28,615 bases of DNA, from positions 1-28,615 of IMG/VR virus record IMGVR_UViG_3300032050_000623; one strand, 5' to 3'. This document shows, one piece after another, positions 22,399 to 28,615 of this stretch. The notes beneath the pieces are model-generated. The model was given only the letters and a program-made list of their open reading frames with translations, had not been told where the DNA came from and ran no database searches. Position 1 is the first letter of the stretch, and each line of letters opens with the position of its first letter. The position numbers were made by a program, and so were the translations under genes. This DNA is from a virus.

Positions 22399-22418
22399 GT
22401 ATTATGTAATTCTGTTCC
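22399..22418 (-). promoter_or_regulatory. repeated 20-base leader motif (copy upstream of terS)
   Basis: On the minus strand GGAACAGAATTACATAATAC, three bases before the terS ATG at 22395. It agrees with the 19854-19873 copy at 17 of 20 positions. It is the intergenic copy, with no known coding role, so it argues best for a regulatory element. Confidence 0.45.
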
Positions 22419-22430
22419 ACTTTTAATATA

Positions 22431-22908
<478 letters not shown>

Positions 22909-22909
<1 letters not shown>

Positions 22910-23976
22910 CACTTACAATATTTAACGTAAAAGGTATATGGTACTACGTTCATCTTAGCGAGTAGCCAGATGAGTGCTTTGTATTTCTTGAATGAGTATC
23001 TGTCATACTTGAGTCTAGAGTTTATTCTGAGATTGACTAGAGTCATCAGCTTATCTTCTACGGCTCCAAGTTTACCAAGGTCAAATTCTGACTTATTAGC
23101 TAGTTGTTCTCTTGCTTGTGTCTTAGTAAGCTTACCGGATCTCACTTGTGCAGAAAGATATACTATTCGCTTATCAATAGCGAACTTATTAGGAAGCAGC
23201 CAGGATCCAACAAACTCAGTGTATACATTCTCACAGTGCTTGCCTCCATAGTCCTGCCATTGGATGAGTCTTTTCATCTCTTGCTCCATGGTTTCTCTGT
23301 CAAACCCATAGTGAAATGGCCTGATGTTCTTGATACCTTTTAGGCCATAGAATATCTGATCCTTGAATGTGAATAGAGGATAGTTCTTTAGATCCTTACC
23401 GGTATAGTCTCTGTATACTGACTGGATGTATTTTGCATCCATATAGGTCCAATCCTTTGGAGTAGATCCTTCAGTGCGGAAGTCATGTCCGTTGAGGATA
23501 TATTTGATCTTATACATGTGAGCTGTATGATACATCAGCTTAGTCATGGCAATATCATTGGGGATGTCAGCATCAGGTACTCCTGCATAGAGGAAGGATT
23601 CATTCAGCTTGTCATACTCCTCTTTATTGACATGATATACTATGGCATCCACATTGAGCTTGCGGATGAGCATTGTCATGTTATGGATTGCCTCAGGAGC
23701 ATTCCAGTTGTTATCAAAGTGAATGACTAGAGGCTTAAGTCCCCAGTAACGTACAGCAGTATAGAGTAGTGTTGAGCTGTCAAGGCCACCGGATATCCCC
23801 ATGATGCAGTCATACTTATTGCCATCTCCTGCTTTGCGTATCTTACGAAGTACATTATTGAGATCATCTGGTATAGCTTTAGACTGGAGCTCATCATGTA
23901 GATCACAGTATTCACATTGCTTGTGGGATATATTTGCTATGTCTTCAGTGAAGAGACATCTTGGACATTCTTTCAT
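22909..23976 (-). CDS. N-acetyl sugar amidotransferase, WbpG/PseA-like
   Basis: PP-loop ATP-dependent amidotransferase that converts an N-acetyl group on a nucleotide sugar to an acetamidino group in O-antigen or nonulosonic acid pathways. Visible: N-terminal cysteine pairs CPRC and CEYC (4, 7, 21, 24), the PP-loop SGGLDSS at 62-68, LVIHFDNNWNAPEA, and AGVPDADIPNDIAMT. The 355-residue length fits WbpG-like enzymes. The HisH/HisF-like ammonia-supplying partners are not in the window. Substrate unknown. The start overlaps the methyltransferase stop (ATGA). QueC and related PP-loop enzymes are less likely because of the N-terminal cysteine box. Confidence 0.78.
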
Positions 23977-24512
23977 GCTAGTATAATTTGAAAATAATAT
24001 TCGTTAATATGTATTCTGTGAACATCATACTCAATGAAGTCCTCAGGTCTTATGTTGCACCAGATATGCTCTGGATCACAATCCTCTGGTTCATCTAATG
24101 GAAGAGATAGTACCAGGTACTTGCAATGCTTCAGACATCTGTCAATCACATTGAATGGATCCTCAAGATGCTCCAATGTCTCAGCTATGATGATGACATC
24201 ATATTCACCAACAGGATCATCTTTGCGTATGTCAAGGAGTTTAATGTAGTCAGCTTTCTCAGCTGCTTTGTTTACTGCAATCATTGAGAAGTCTGATGCT
24301 GTGTATATGCATTCAAACTTGCTCTTTATATATTCAGCTCCTATACCGGTACCGCATCCTATCTCTAGGATAGTATTGAATCTGATAGTCTCAAGTATGT
24401 CAGTAAGCTGCTCATAGATAATCAGCCTATCATGTTCTACATCTATAGATGCATAGTAATCATCCCAGAACTGCATTGTGTTGGTATTCTGCTTTCCTGT
24501 TATTCTGCGCAT
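23973..24512 (-). CDS. SAM-dependent methyltransferase, class I, 179 aa
   Basis: Motif I LEIGCGTG is at residues 49-56, followed by YTASDFSMIAVNKA (motif II region) and a motif IV-like EYDVIIIAETLEHLEDP, then LVLSLPLDEPED. A Leu-Glu-His pattern after motif IV is typical of methyltransferase family 11/23 proteins acting on small molecules or sugars. The DNA methyltransferase motif DPPY/NPPY is missing. It is embedded between a glycosyltransferase and an amidotransferase with short overlaps, so it probably methylates a sugar. The N-terminus (NTMQFWDDYYAS) fits this family. Confidence 0.82.
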   Translation of the reverse strand: MRRITGKQNTNTMQFWDDYYASIDVEHDRLIIYEQLTDILETIRFNTILEIGCGTGIGAEYIKSKFECIYTASDFSMIAVNKAAEKADYIKLLDIRKDDPVGEYDVIIIAETLEHLEDPFNVIDRCLKHCKYLVLSLPLDEPEDCDPEHIWCNIRPEDFIEYDVHRIHINEYYFQIILA

Positions 24513-25228
24513 AGTTCCTTGTTTAAAGTTAATATCTCGGGGAATGACTTGAATAGTTCATACTCTGCTTGATTACCTAATCTCTCTGATGATCCCTTGA
24601 GTGATCCTGACCAATGGTCCTCAAATTTATGTTTGTTTCCCCACTTGTGCGTTGAGATACTCAACAGCTTCATGTCAGGATCTTCAAAGATACCTATTGG
24701 CGCATCCAATGCCAAGGTCTTTAGCCACATGGACCAATCAAGGCCAGAGTTTAAACGCTTATCGAATGGCATCCAGTTGAGCTTGTTGAGTAGTCTTGTT
24801 GATAGTACTCTTCCAATACCTATGGGCTCATATGATCTTGGGCCTTTACCATATCCAAACCAATTCACAGTCCTGATATGTTTCTCTCCTATATCTGTGA
24901 AGTGACATCCTAACTTGCCAAGCATATCATACTCTGGCAGCATACTCTCAGCCTCTGTGATATAGTTATCAGATATCCAGTCTGAGGATCCTACAAATAT
25001 CACTCCTGTGGGCTCATACTTGCGAGCAGCCATAAACCCTGCATTCCACTTAGCACCTAGAGGATCATTGTTTGCTGTGATCCATTCGGCACCTAGTGAC
25101 AGAGCAAGCTCTTTATCCTGGTGATCATGGCCCATGCATATTACTTTAACTCCTGCATTCTGTAGTCTTGTTACTGTATGCTTTAGCAATGGTCTACGGC
25201 CATTCACAGGAATAGGAGCTACTATCAT
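24500..25228 (-). CDS. glycosyltransferase-like protein (GT-A type), 242 aa
   Basis: Family 2-like glycosyltransferase: an IVAPIPVNGRRPLLKHTVTR N-terminus (nucleotide-binding strand and loop), LGAEWITANNDPLGAKWNAG, VIFVGSSDWISDN at about 76-88 (DxD-like metal site, here SSD), and NWFGYGKGPRSYEPIGI. C-terminal residues include DWSMWLKTLA, suggesting an acceptor domain. No signal peptide or membrane helix, so cytoplasmic. It overlaps the methyltransferase gene by 13 bases and the upstream small gene by four. It transfers a sugar to an unknown acceptor: host glycan, virion protein or DNA. Confidence 0.75.
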   Translation of the reverse strand: MIVAPIPVNGRRPLLKHTVTRLQNAGVKVICMGHDHQDKELALSLGAEWITANNDPLGAKWNAGFMAARKYEPTGVIFVGSSDWISDNYITEAESMLPEYDMLGKLGCHFTDIGEKHIRTVNWFGYGKGPRSYEPIGIGRVLSTRLLNKLNWMPFDKRLNSGLDWSMWLKTLALDAPIGIFEDPDMKLLSISTHKWGNKHKFEDHWSGSLKGSSERLGNQAEYELFKSFPEILTLNKELCAE

Positions 25229-25578
25229 GACTCTAGTGCTTTAATTAGATCTATTTTCTTTGGAGCTTGTCCCATGTCAAGACCTCTCTCTTGTGCTAGG
25301 GCTTTCAGCTCATTGTATTTCATTGTCTGGTAGTTGTACTGCTTGACTCCTATGAACTGTATCTTTGCAGGCTTTACCTCTTCATTCTTCTCCTCCTGGA
25401 TCCATCTGAGTAGATCATTCATGGCATTGCGTATACATGTACCACATCCTTTATTTAATGTGGCATCTCTGTGTATCTTATACCATATTGCCAGATCTTC
25501 TTTCAAAGTCTGATTAAGAGCAAAGGATCTGCTCTTCTGATAGCGTAGTGCTTGATGTCTTAATTCTTCAGATATCAT
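25225..25578 (-). CDS. small protein with C-terminal SAP/HeH-like domain, 117 aa
   Basis: An N-terminal helical half with NKGCGTCIRNAMNDLLRW (CxxC) and a C-terminal MKYNELKALAQERGLD...KKIDLIKALES that follows the helix-extended-loop-helix (SAP/HeH/Rho-N) pattern, often a nucleic-acid-binding motif. It overlaps the glycosyltransferase start by four bases (ATGA) and the upstream 56-residue gene by four. Possibly a small DNA- or RNA-binding protein of the middle operon. Confidence 0.6.
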   Translation of the reverse strand: MISEELRHQALRYQKSRSFALNQTLKEDLAIWYKIHRDATLNKGCGTCIRNAMNDLLRWIQEEKNEEVKPAKIQFIGVKQYNYQTMKYNELKALAQERGLDMGQAPKKIDLIKALES

Positions 25579-25745
25579 CTCTTTAGTATGTTTTTTAGTT
25601 TCTTTTCTAAGCTAGTACCTGAGATCTTTCTGCGCAATGTTCTGCTAGTGCTGAGCTCTTGTATTAGTACAGCTCCAATCATGGCAAAGTACATGTCTTT
25701 GTCACTCATGATACGCTCTTCTTGTTTTATCTCTTGCTCTCCCAT
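25575..25745 (-). CDS. small hypothetical protein, 56 aa
   Basis: Reads MGEQEIKQEERIMSDKDMYF then AMIGAVLIQELSTSRTLRRK and ends KNILKR. A moderately hydrophobic central segment (AMIGAVLIQEL) with charged flanks. It overlaps the downstream gene as ATGA and the upstream membrane-protein gene by 19 bases. It lies below the length cut-off of a usual gene search and was found by direct translation. Confidence 0.6.
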   Translation of the reverse strand: MGEQEIKQEERIMSDKDMYFAMIGAVLIQELSTSRTLRRKISGTSLEKKLKNILKR

Positions 25746-25942
25746 ATCAATAGTATATCAGAAAATAGATAACTGATCAGAGCTATTCCAATCAGTTCAT
25801 AGTCAACAAATGCCATGATTAGTACGCAGTTCCAAAAGGATAGACAGCTCTGGCAGTTGAATGGTTTAATATCCGGAAGACTAAAAGTCTGGACTGCCCT
25901 GGCAAACCCAATGGACATCAGGATGATTATTAGATAAGTCAT
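25727..25942 (-). CDS. small membrane protein with CxxC motif, 71 aa
   Basis: Two predicted membrane segments, YLIIILMSIGFARAVQTF and NCVLIMAFVDYELIGIALIS, linked by SLPDIKPFNCQSCLSFW, with a CxxC pair between them. I have seen this IGFARAVQTF/CxxC pattern in Bacteroidetes phage proteins of unknown function. It overlaps the upstream sigma-like gene by 62 bases. An internal ATG at 25918 would shorten the overlap to 38 bases. Confidence 0.6.
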   Translation of the reverse strand: MTYLIIILMSIGFARAVQTFSLPDIKPFNCQSCLSFWNCVLIMAFVDYELIGIALISYLFSDILLIWESKR

Positions 25943-26381
25943 ATTTGAATTGTTTAATTGCTGAATGTATTACTCTGAGAGATAGTCCAGTCTGAGATCT
26001 TATATCTCTGTAGGTCATGCCATACAGATGCATCCTGGTTACCTCTTTGATGAAGAGCTCCTGGTCATCTGTAGACTCTCTCTCCATGTACTCTCTTAGA
26101 TACTCTTGGTATTCTCCCTCTTCATTTTCATCATCACTTTGCAGTGGTATGTCGTAGTCCAAGGATACCATGTGGGCCATTGTGTTGAATTGCTTGTTCC
26201 AATCACTACCAGGCCATTTCCACTGATTGAATGCGAATCTTGCGAAGGTCCTAGGTAGATCCTCCTCTGGGATGTTGCGATCATGCAGCAGTAGGTAGAT
26301 ATGGCCGACAAGGTCCTTGTGTAGGTCAGAGCCTCCAGTGATCTTCTTTGCGATTTTGTATGCTTCATGCTCCCAGAACAT
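25881..26381 (-). CDS. sigma-region-4-like helix-turn-helix protein, 166 aa
   Basis: The C-terminal third, MHLYGMTYRDIRSQTGLSLR followed by VIHSAIKQFKYDL, reads as a helix-turn-helix of the sigma-70 region 4 / LuxR type. The N-terminal region (MFWEHEAYKIAKKITGGSDL, then LVGHIYLLLHDR) resembles Bacteroidetes phage sigma-like proteins. I chose the ATG at 26381, since the longer 199-residue form reads through the upstream helix-turn-helix gene by 116 bases; this start overlaps it by 17. It could direct host RNA polymerase to phage promoters such as those seen here, though those fit the host consensus. Confidence 0.58.
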   Translation of the reverse strand: MFWEHEAYKIAKKITGGSDLHKDLVGHIYLLLHDRNIPEEDLPRTFARFAFNQWKWPGSDWNKQFNTMAHMVSLDYDIPLQSDDENEEGEYQEYLREYMERESTDDQELFIKEVTRMHLYGMTYRDIRSQTGLSLRVIHSAIKQFKYDLSNNHPDVHWVCQGSPDF

Positions 26382-26574
26382 TGGTGCAGTAGTGCCAGGC
26401 TTGATTGATGAATGATTCAGATACCTGGTTACCCTTGAGGAATCTGTAGAGCTGATGGTAAGGAAGTCCAGAGTCTTCACTGAGATGTCGTATCTTATAG
26501 CGAGCTGAGAGCCTCTGCTGTAGAGAGGCCCTCAGTTTATCACTTAATTCAGAATGGGAGATCATCATCTTCAT
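26365..26574 (-). CDS. helix-turn-helix DNA-binding protein, 69 aa
   Basis: Small regulator: LSARYKIRHLSEDSGLPYHQ followed by LYRFLKGNQVSESFINQAW has the pattern of a Cro/XRE-like HTH. ATGs at 26574, 26568 and 26565 are all possible. The 26-base overlap with the SSB-like gene favours one of the two later starts, but gives no clear winner. It overlaps the sigma-like gene by 17 bases. It may repress or switch early genes, inferred from position behind the recombination module. Confidence 0.6.
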   Translation of the reverse strand: MKMMISHSELSDKLRASLQQRLSARYKIRHLSEDSGLPYHQLYRFLKGNQVSESFINQAWHYCTNVLGA

Positions 26575-26800
26575 CTGTTATTGGTTTGATATTAGGAGTA
26601 TTTCCTGATTCTTCAGGCTTCACCCATGGCTCTTTGATAGCAGCACTAAAGTACTTGCCTGCTTGCTGTCCTTCCTTAACCCATAGTGATATCTCCCACA
26701 TCTTACCTTCTACATTGATCTTGCCTCTGTAATCAGGCTGATTGTCTGCTGTCTTCTTGTCGTTCTTAAAAATAGATCCGCTGTTAATCTTTGTTTCCAT
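26549..26800 (-). CDS. single-stranded-DNA-binding-like protein with SSB C-terminal tail, 83 aa
   Basis: A beta-barrel-like core (DYRGKINVEGKMWEISLWVK, then AGKYFSAAIKEPWVKPE) resembles DUF736-type small OB-fold proteins. It is followed by a disordered linker and the acidic tail DEDDDLPF, the classic interaction tip of SSB. The tail recruits repair and replication enzymes in cellular SSBs, and would here link this protein to the ERF and exonuclease system. It lies in the recombination module, five bases after the 60-residue gene. The core is short compared with standard SSB (about 170 residues). Confidence 0.65.
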   Translation of the reverse strand: METKINSGSIFKNDKKTADNQPDYRGKINVEGKMWEISLWVKEGQQAGKYFSAAIKEPWVKPEESGNTPNIKPITDEDDDLPF

Positions 26801-26805
26801 ACACT

Positions 26806-26988
26806 TTATTTATTACTATAATCCATAACTCTTCTACGAGATTCAATCTCTTGCATTTTGTCCTCAATTGCTTTAGCCACCTCCTGATACTGAGCATGAC
26901 TCAAAGGTAACTCATTAAACGTAACGAATGAAATCTCCCAATAGTAATGATTGGTCATTCGCTCATATTTTTCCTTCTGTCTAGTCAT
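26806..26988 (-). CDS. small hypothetical protein, 60 aa
   Basis: A charged, helical protein (MTRQKEKYERMTNHYYWEIS and EVAKAIEDKMQEIESRRRVM). The centre WEISFVTFNELPLSHAQY hints at a small beta-alpha domain. It starts three bases after the exonuclease stop and ends five bases before the SSB-like gene. Alternative start at residue 11 (MTNHYYW). Function unknown. Confidence 0.5.
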   Translation of the reverse strand: MTRQKEKYERMTNHYYWEISFVTFNELPLSHAQYQEVAKAIEDKMQEIESRRRVMDYSNK

Positions 26989-26991
26989 GAT

Positions 26992-27624
26992 TCACTTGTT
27001 TATCAGTTCGTTCATTACTTGAGCATAATACTCAGATGCATAACGGAGTTTTGTAAGCATATCAAGCTCAAGCTCAAGGTCTCTCTGGTATCTTACCACT
27101 GTGATTCTCTTTGCAGGATCAATGTGATCTACCCGGTGCAGTGATAGGTTATCCCATGGACTGAGTAGATTGAATTCATCCTTCGGATCCGTAGATACCA
27201 TGCAATGAATCACCTCAAAGCTATCTCTGTCATAGAGATGCATATATCCTCTGCCTTGCCATTCATAAGCTGAGTCTTCAGCATCTTCCTTGGTAGCAGG
27301 GAAAGTCTCCATGGACCATGATGTCTTCACATCAATAATCAAATCATCAAGGAGTATATCGCACTCTCCTGACATCAGATCTGTCTCTACTCTTCCAGTA
27401 TGTTTCTTGTAGTCTGTGAATCTGACAGCATTGATCAGATTGATAGAGTCCTGCTCCTGGATCAGACCTTTGCTTATGTACTTATTATTGAGCTCAATAT
27501 CGTATCCATAAAAGTGCTGTTTAGCTAGGCTTTTGATATAGCTCTTTGCAGTCTCAGATAGTTCCTCACTCTTTGACCTTGGCTTTGTCATGAGCTTACC
27601 GATTGATGAAGGTCTCCATTTCAT
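26992..27624 (-). CDS. YqaJ/RecB-like PD-(D/E)XK exonuclease, 210 aa
   Basis: Probable 5'-3' exonuclease of phage recombination, partner of the ERF protein. The nuclease core is GECDILLDDLIIDVKTSW, giving candidate metal-binding Asp89, Asp98 and Lys100 (PD-(D/E)XK with DVK). An upstream glutamate in KGLIQEQDS and a downstream QGRGYMHLYD (Q..GY in the YqaJ/lambda-exo fold) fit the family. Size close to lambda exonuclease (226 residues). It overlaps the ERF stop by four bases (ATGA). Confidence 0.8.
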   Translation of the reverse strand: MKWRPSSIGKLMTKPRSKSEELSETAKSYIKSLAKQHFYGYDIELNNKYISKGLIQEQDSINLINAVRFTDYKKHTGRVETDLMSGECDILLDDLIIDVKTSWSMETFPATKEDAEDSAYEWQGRGYMHLYDRDSFEVIHCMVSTDPKDEFNLLSPWDNLSLHRVDHIDPAKRITVVRYQRDLELELDMLTKLRYASEYYAQVMNELINK

Positions 27625-28151
27625 ATCTGTTGACTTTGTTCGTTAGTCAATGTGTAATTATCAAGGAGTGCCTCTTTGGTATATCTACCTTCAGCTATTG
27701 CATCAAGAGCCTTCTTGAAACCAGTCTCTGAGATTGCAGGCTTCTTCTGTGGCATTGTCTTAGCTGCTTCAGCTCCATCATCATCTGTTGCTGCCAATGT
27801 GAGCAGACTGACCAATGAGTACCTTCGATAGTAAGAGATGGCAGATCCAAGCTGCTGAGGATTGGTGAGTGCAGGCAGTCTCATGAATGATTCTATCTTC
27901 TCTCCAGAGTCTACATCAATAATCTGAGTTATCACTACATCATCATTCACTGGCTGTAAGATCATAAGACCATTATCCAGGAGGATCTGTTCACATGCAT
28001 CAAGCACTGCATTGAGATCCGCGTAGGATTGCTTAAAATGTGGATTCTTTGCGTTCTTGTGAACTTTGCCGATCTGCTGCTTTGCAGACCATAGCTTTCG
28101 GTACATAGGCACCGGAGATGATAGCTCATCTGTTTTCTTTGTTGTTGCCAT
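27621..28151 (-). CDS. erf: ERF-family single-strand annealing protein, 176 aa
   Basis: ERF (essential recombination function) proteins anneal complementary single strands in phage recombination and end repair. Family features: NPHFKQSYADLNAVLDACEQ, LLDNGLMILQPV, and the highly typical PQQLGSAISYYRRYSLVSLL followed by AATDDDG. The C-terminal 40 residues form an additional helical tail. Paired with the exonuclease that follows with an ATGA junction. A -7-like element (TACATTTG) lies 24 bases upstream, but a matching -33 box is absent. Confidence 0.88.
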   Translation of the reverse strand: MATTKKTDELSSPVPMYRKLWSAKQQIGKVHKNAKNPHFKQSYADLNAVLDACEQILLDNGLMILQPVNDDVVITQIIDVDSGEKIESFMRLPALTNPQQLGSAISYYRRYSLVSLLTLAATDDDGAEAAKTMPQKKPAISETGFKKALDAIAEGRYTKEALLDNYTLTNEQSQQI

Positions 28152-28184
28152 TTTTATTATAGTTAAAATTTATACAAATGTAAT

Positions 28185-28615
28185 TTATTTTTCCATATAC
28201 GAATCATACCATTCAATGAATTGATCAAAATCTTTAGCGATGATATACGTACCTCCTGCATTCTCCACTGTCTCCTGATAAGCTTTCTGCAATTGTGACT
28301 GAGAATCTCTTCCAATCTTTACCTCAATCTTTACAGATCTTCCTTTGATAGTTGCTGATATATCCGCTGATCCTGGTGTACTCCCTGATCTTGTCCAGGA
28401 GCCTTTTCCAATTGTCCTGGTGACTCCATCCATGTTAGTGTATTTTTTAGCAGCTCTATAGGTCCCCATAGTATTGATTCGCTCTGCCTGGTATCCTGAC
28501 ATCTGAATAAATGATACTATCATCTTGGTGAGTCCATTGGCTGTCTTATCTGACCATGCAGTCTTAGCTAAGCAATGCTCTGGAACTAGTGGATGCTTAG
28601 CTTTGAGATGATCCC
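28185..28615 (-). CDS. VRR-NUC-like nuclease, 5' truncated by window edge
   Basis: The frame is open through the right window edge. No stop occurs upstream of the methionine at 28523, and the sequence from the edge reads HLKAKHPLVPEHCLAK and WSDKTANGLTKMIVSFIQM, so I treat the start as outside. The nuclease core GSTPGSADISATIKGRSVKI then EVKIGRDSQSQ and QETVENAGGTYIIAKD follows the VRR-NUC pattern (G..D...., EVK, Q...Q, G). Such enzymes resolve Holliday-junction-like DNA or repair branched DNA. It ends 33 bases before the erf start. Confidence 0.75.
   Translation of the reverse strand, partial: DHLKAKHPLVPEHCLAKTAWSDKTANGLTKMIVSFIQMSGYQAERINTMGTYRAAKKYTNMDGVTRTIGKGSWTRSGSTPGSADISATIKGRSVKIEVKIGRDSQSQLQKAYQETVENAGGTYIIAKDFDQFIEWYDSYMEK

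Noticed and set aside
26381-26480. Longer start of the sigma-like protein at 26480
   Set aside because: It would overlap the HTH gene by 116 bases; the ATG at 26381 begins a family-like MFWE...EAYKIAKK segment and fits the usual packing.
28175-28182. TACATTTG as promoter of the erf gene
   Set aside because: Matches the -7 consensus, but no TTTG lies at 19-21 bases upstream and the spacer is AT-rich anyway, so chance is likely.

Overview
The window is a near-continuous stretch of a tailed, siphovirus-like bacteriophage genome, or a closely related prophage or metagenomic contig. The host is most likely a member of the Bacteroidota. This rests on two intergenic promoters that match the Bacteroidetes consensus exactly (TTTG, 19-base spacer, TAnnTTTG), weak or absent Shine-Dalgarno sequences, and structural proteins of the kind seen in Flavobacteriia phages. 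I see no integrase, tRNA, rRNA, IS element or CRISPR array. All genes but one lie on the minus strand, so the functional order runs from high to low coordinates. Genes are packed with 1-14 base overlaps, many of them ATGA or TAATG.

Layout in transcription order. (1) 28615-26549, recombination and replication: a VRR-NUC-like nuclease cut by the window edge, an ERF-family annealing protein, a YqaJ/RecB-like exonuclease, a small protein, and an SSB-like protein ending in an acidic DDDLPF tail. (2) 26574-25225, regulators and small proteins: a helix-turn-helix protein, a sigma-region-4-like protein, a small membrane protein, a 56-residue protein and an SAP/HeH-like protein. (3) 25228-22457, a sugar module: a glycosyltransferase, a SAM methyltransferase and a WbpG-like N-acetyl-sugar amidotransferase, followed by a protein made of phage-head accessory domains. 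(4) 22395-20621, packaging: TerS, then a terminator overlapping a promoter, then TerL. (5) 20624-13801, tail: a probable tail-assembly chaperone with a -1 frameshift signal, a tail-completion protein, two large distal-tail/baseplate proteins, small proteins and fibre-like proteins. (6) 13744-10931, the tape measure. (7) 10303-10959 on the plus strand, a Stealth-like sugar-phosphotransferase homologue standing alone inside the virion genes. (8) 10277-3681, head and neck: XkdF-like protease, scaffold, major capsid, a probable tail-tube-like protein, portal with a fused C-terminal domain, and connectors. (9) 3681-1707: a fibre-like protein, holin candidates, an M15 peptidase endolysin and an HExxH protein, ended by a strong terminator. 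(10) 1559-1: a second promoter driving a cluster of tiny overlapping genes that leads into a C5 cytosine DNA methyltransferase running off the left edge.

The most notable observations are: a T-run slippery heptamer whose -1 frame encodes a plausible 86-residue continuation of the tail chaperone ending exactly at the next gene; a terminator whose hairpin contains the -33 box of the TerL promoter; a 20-base motif repeated just upstream of three virion-gene starts; the sugar genes plus the lone plus-strand Stealth-like gene; and a tail-before-head gene order with transcription terminators between highly expressed structural genes.

All functions are inferred by eye from protein motifs; no database search was run.
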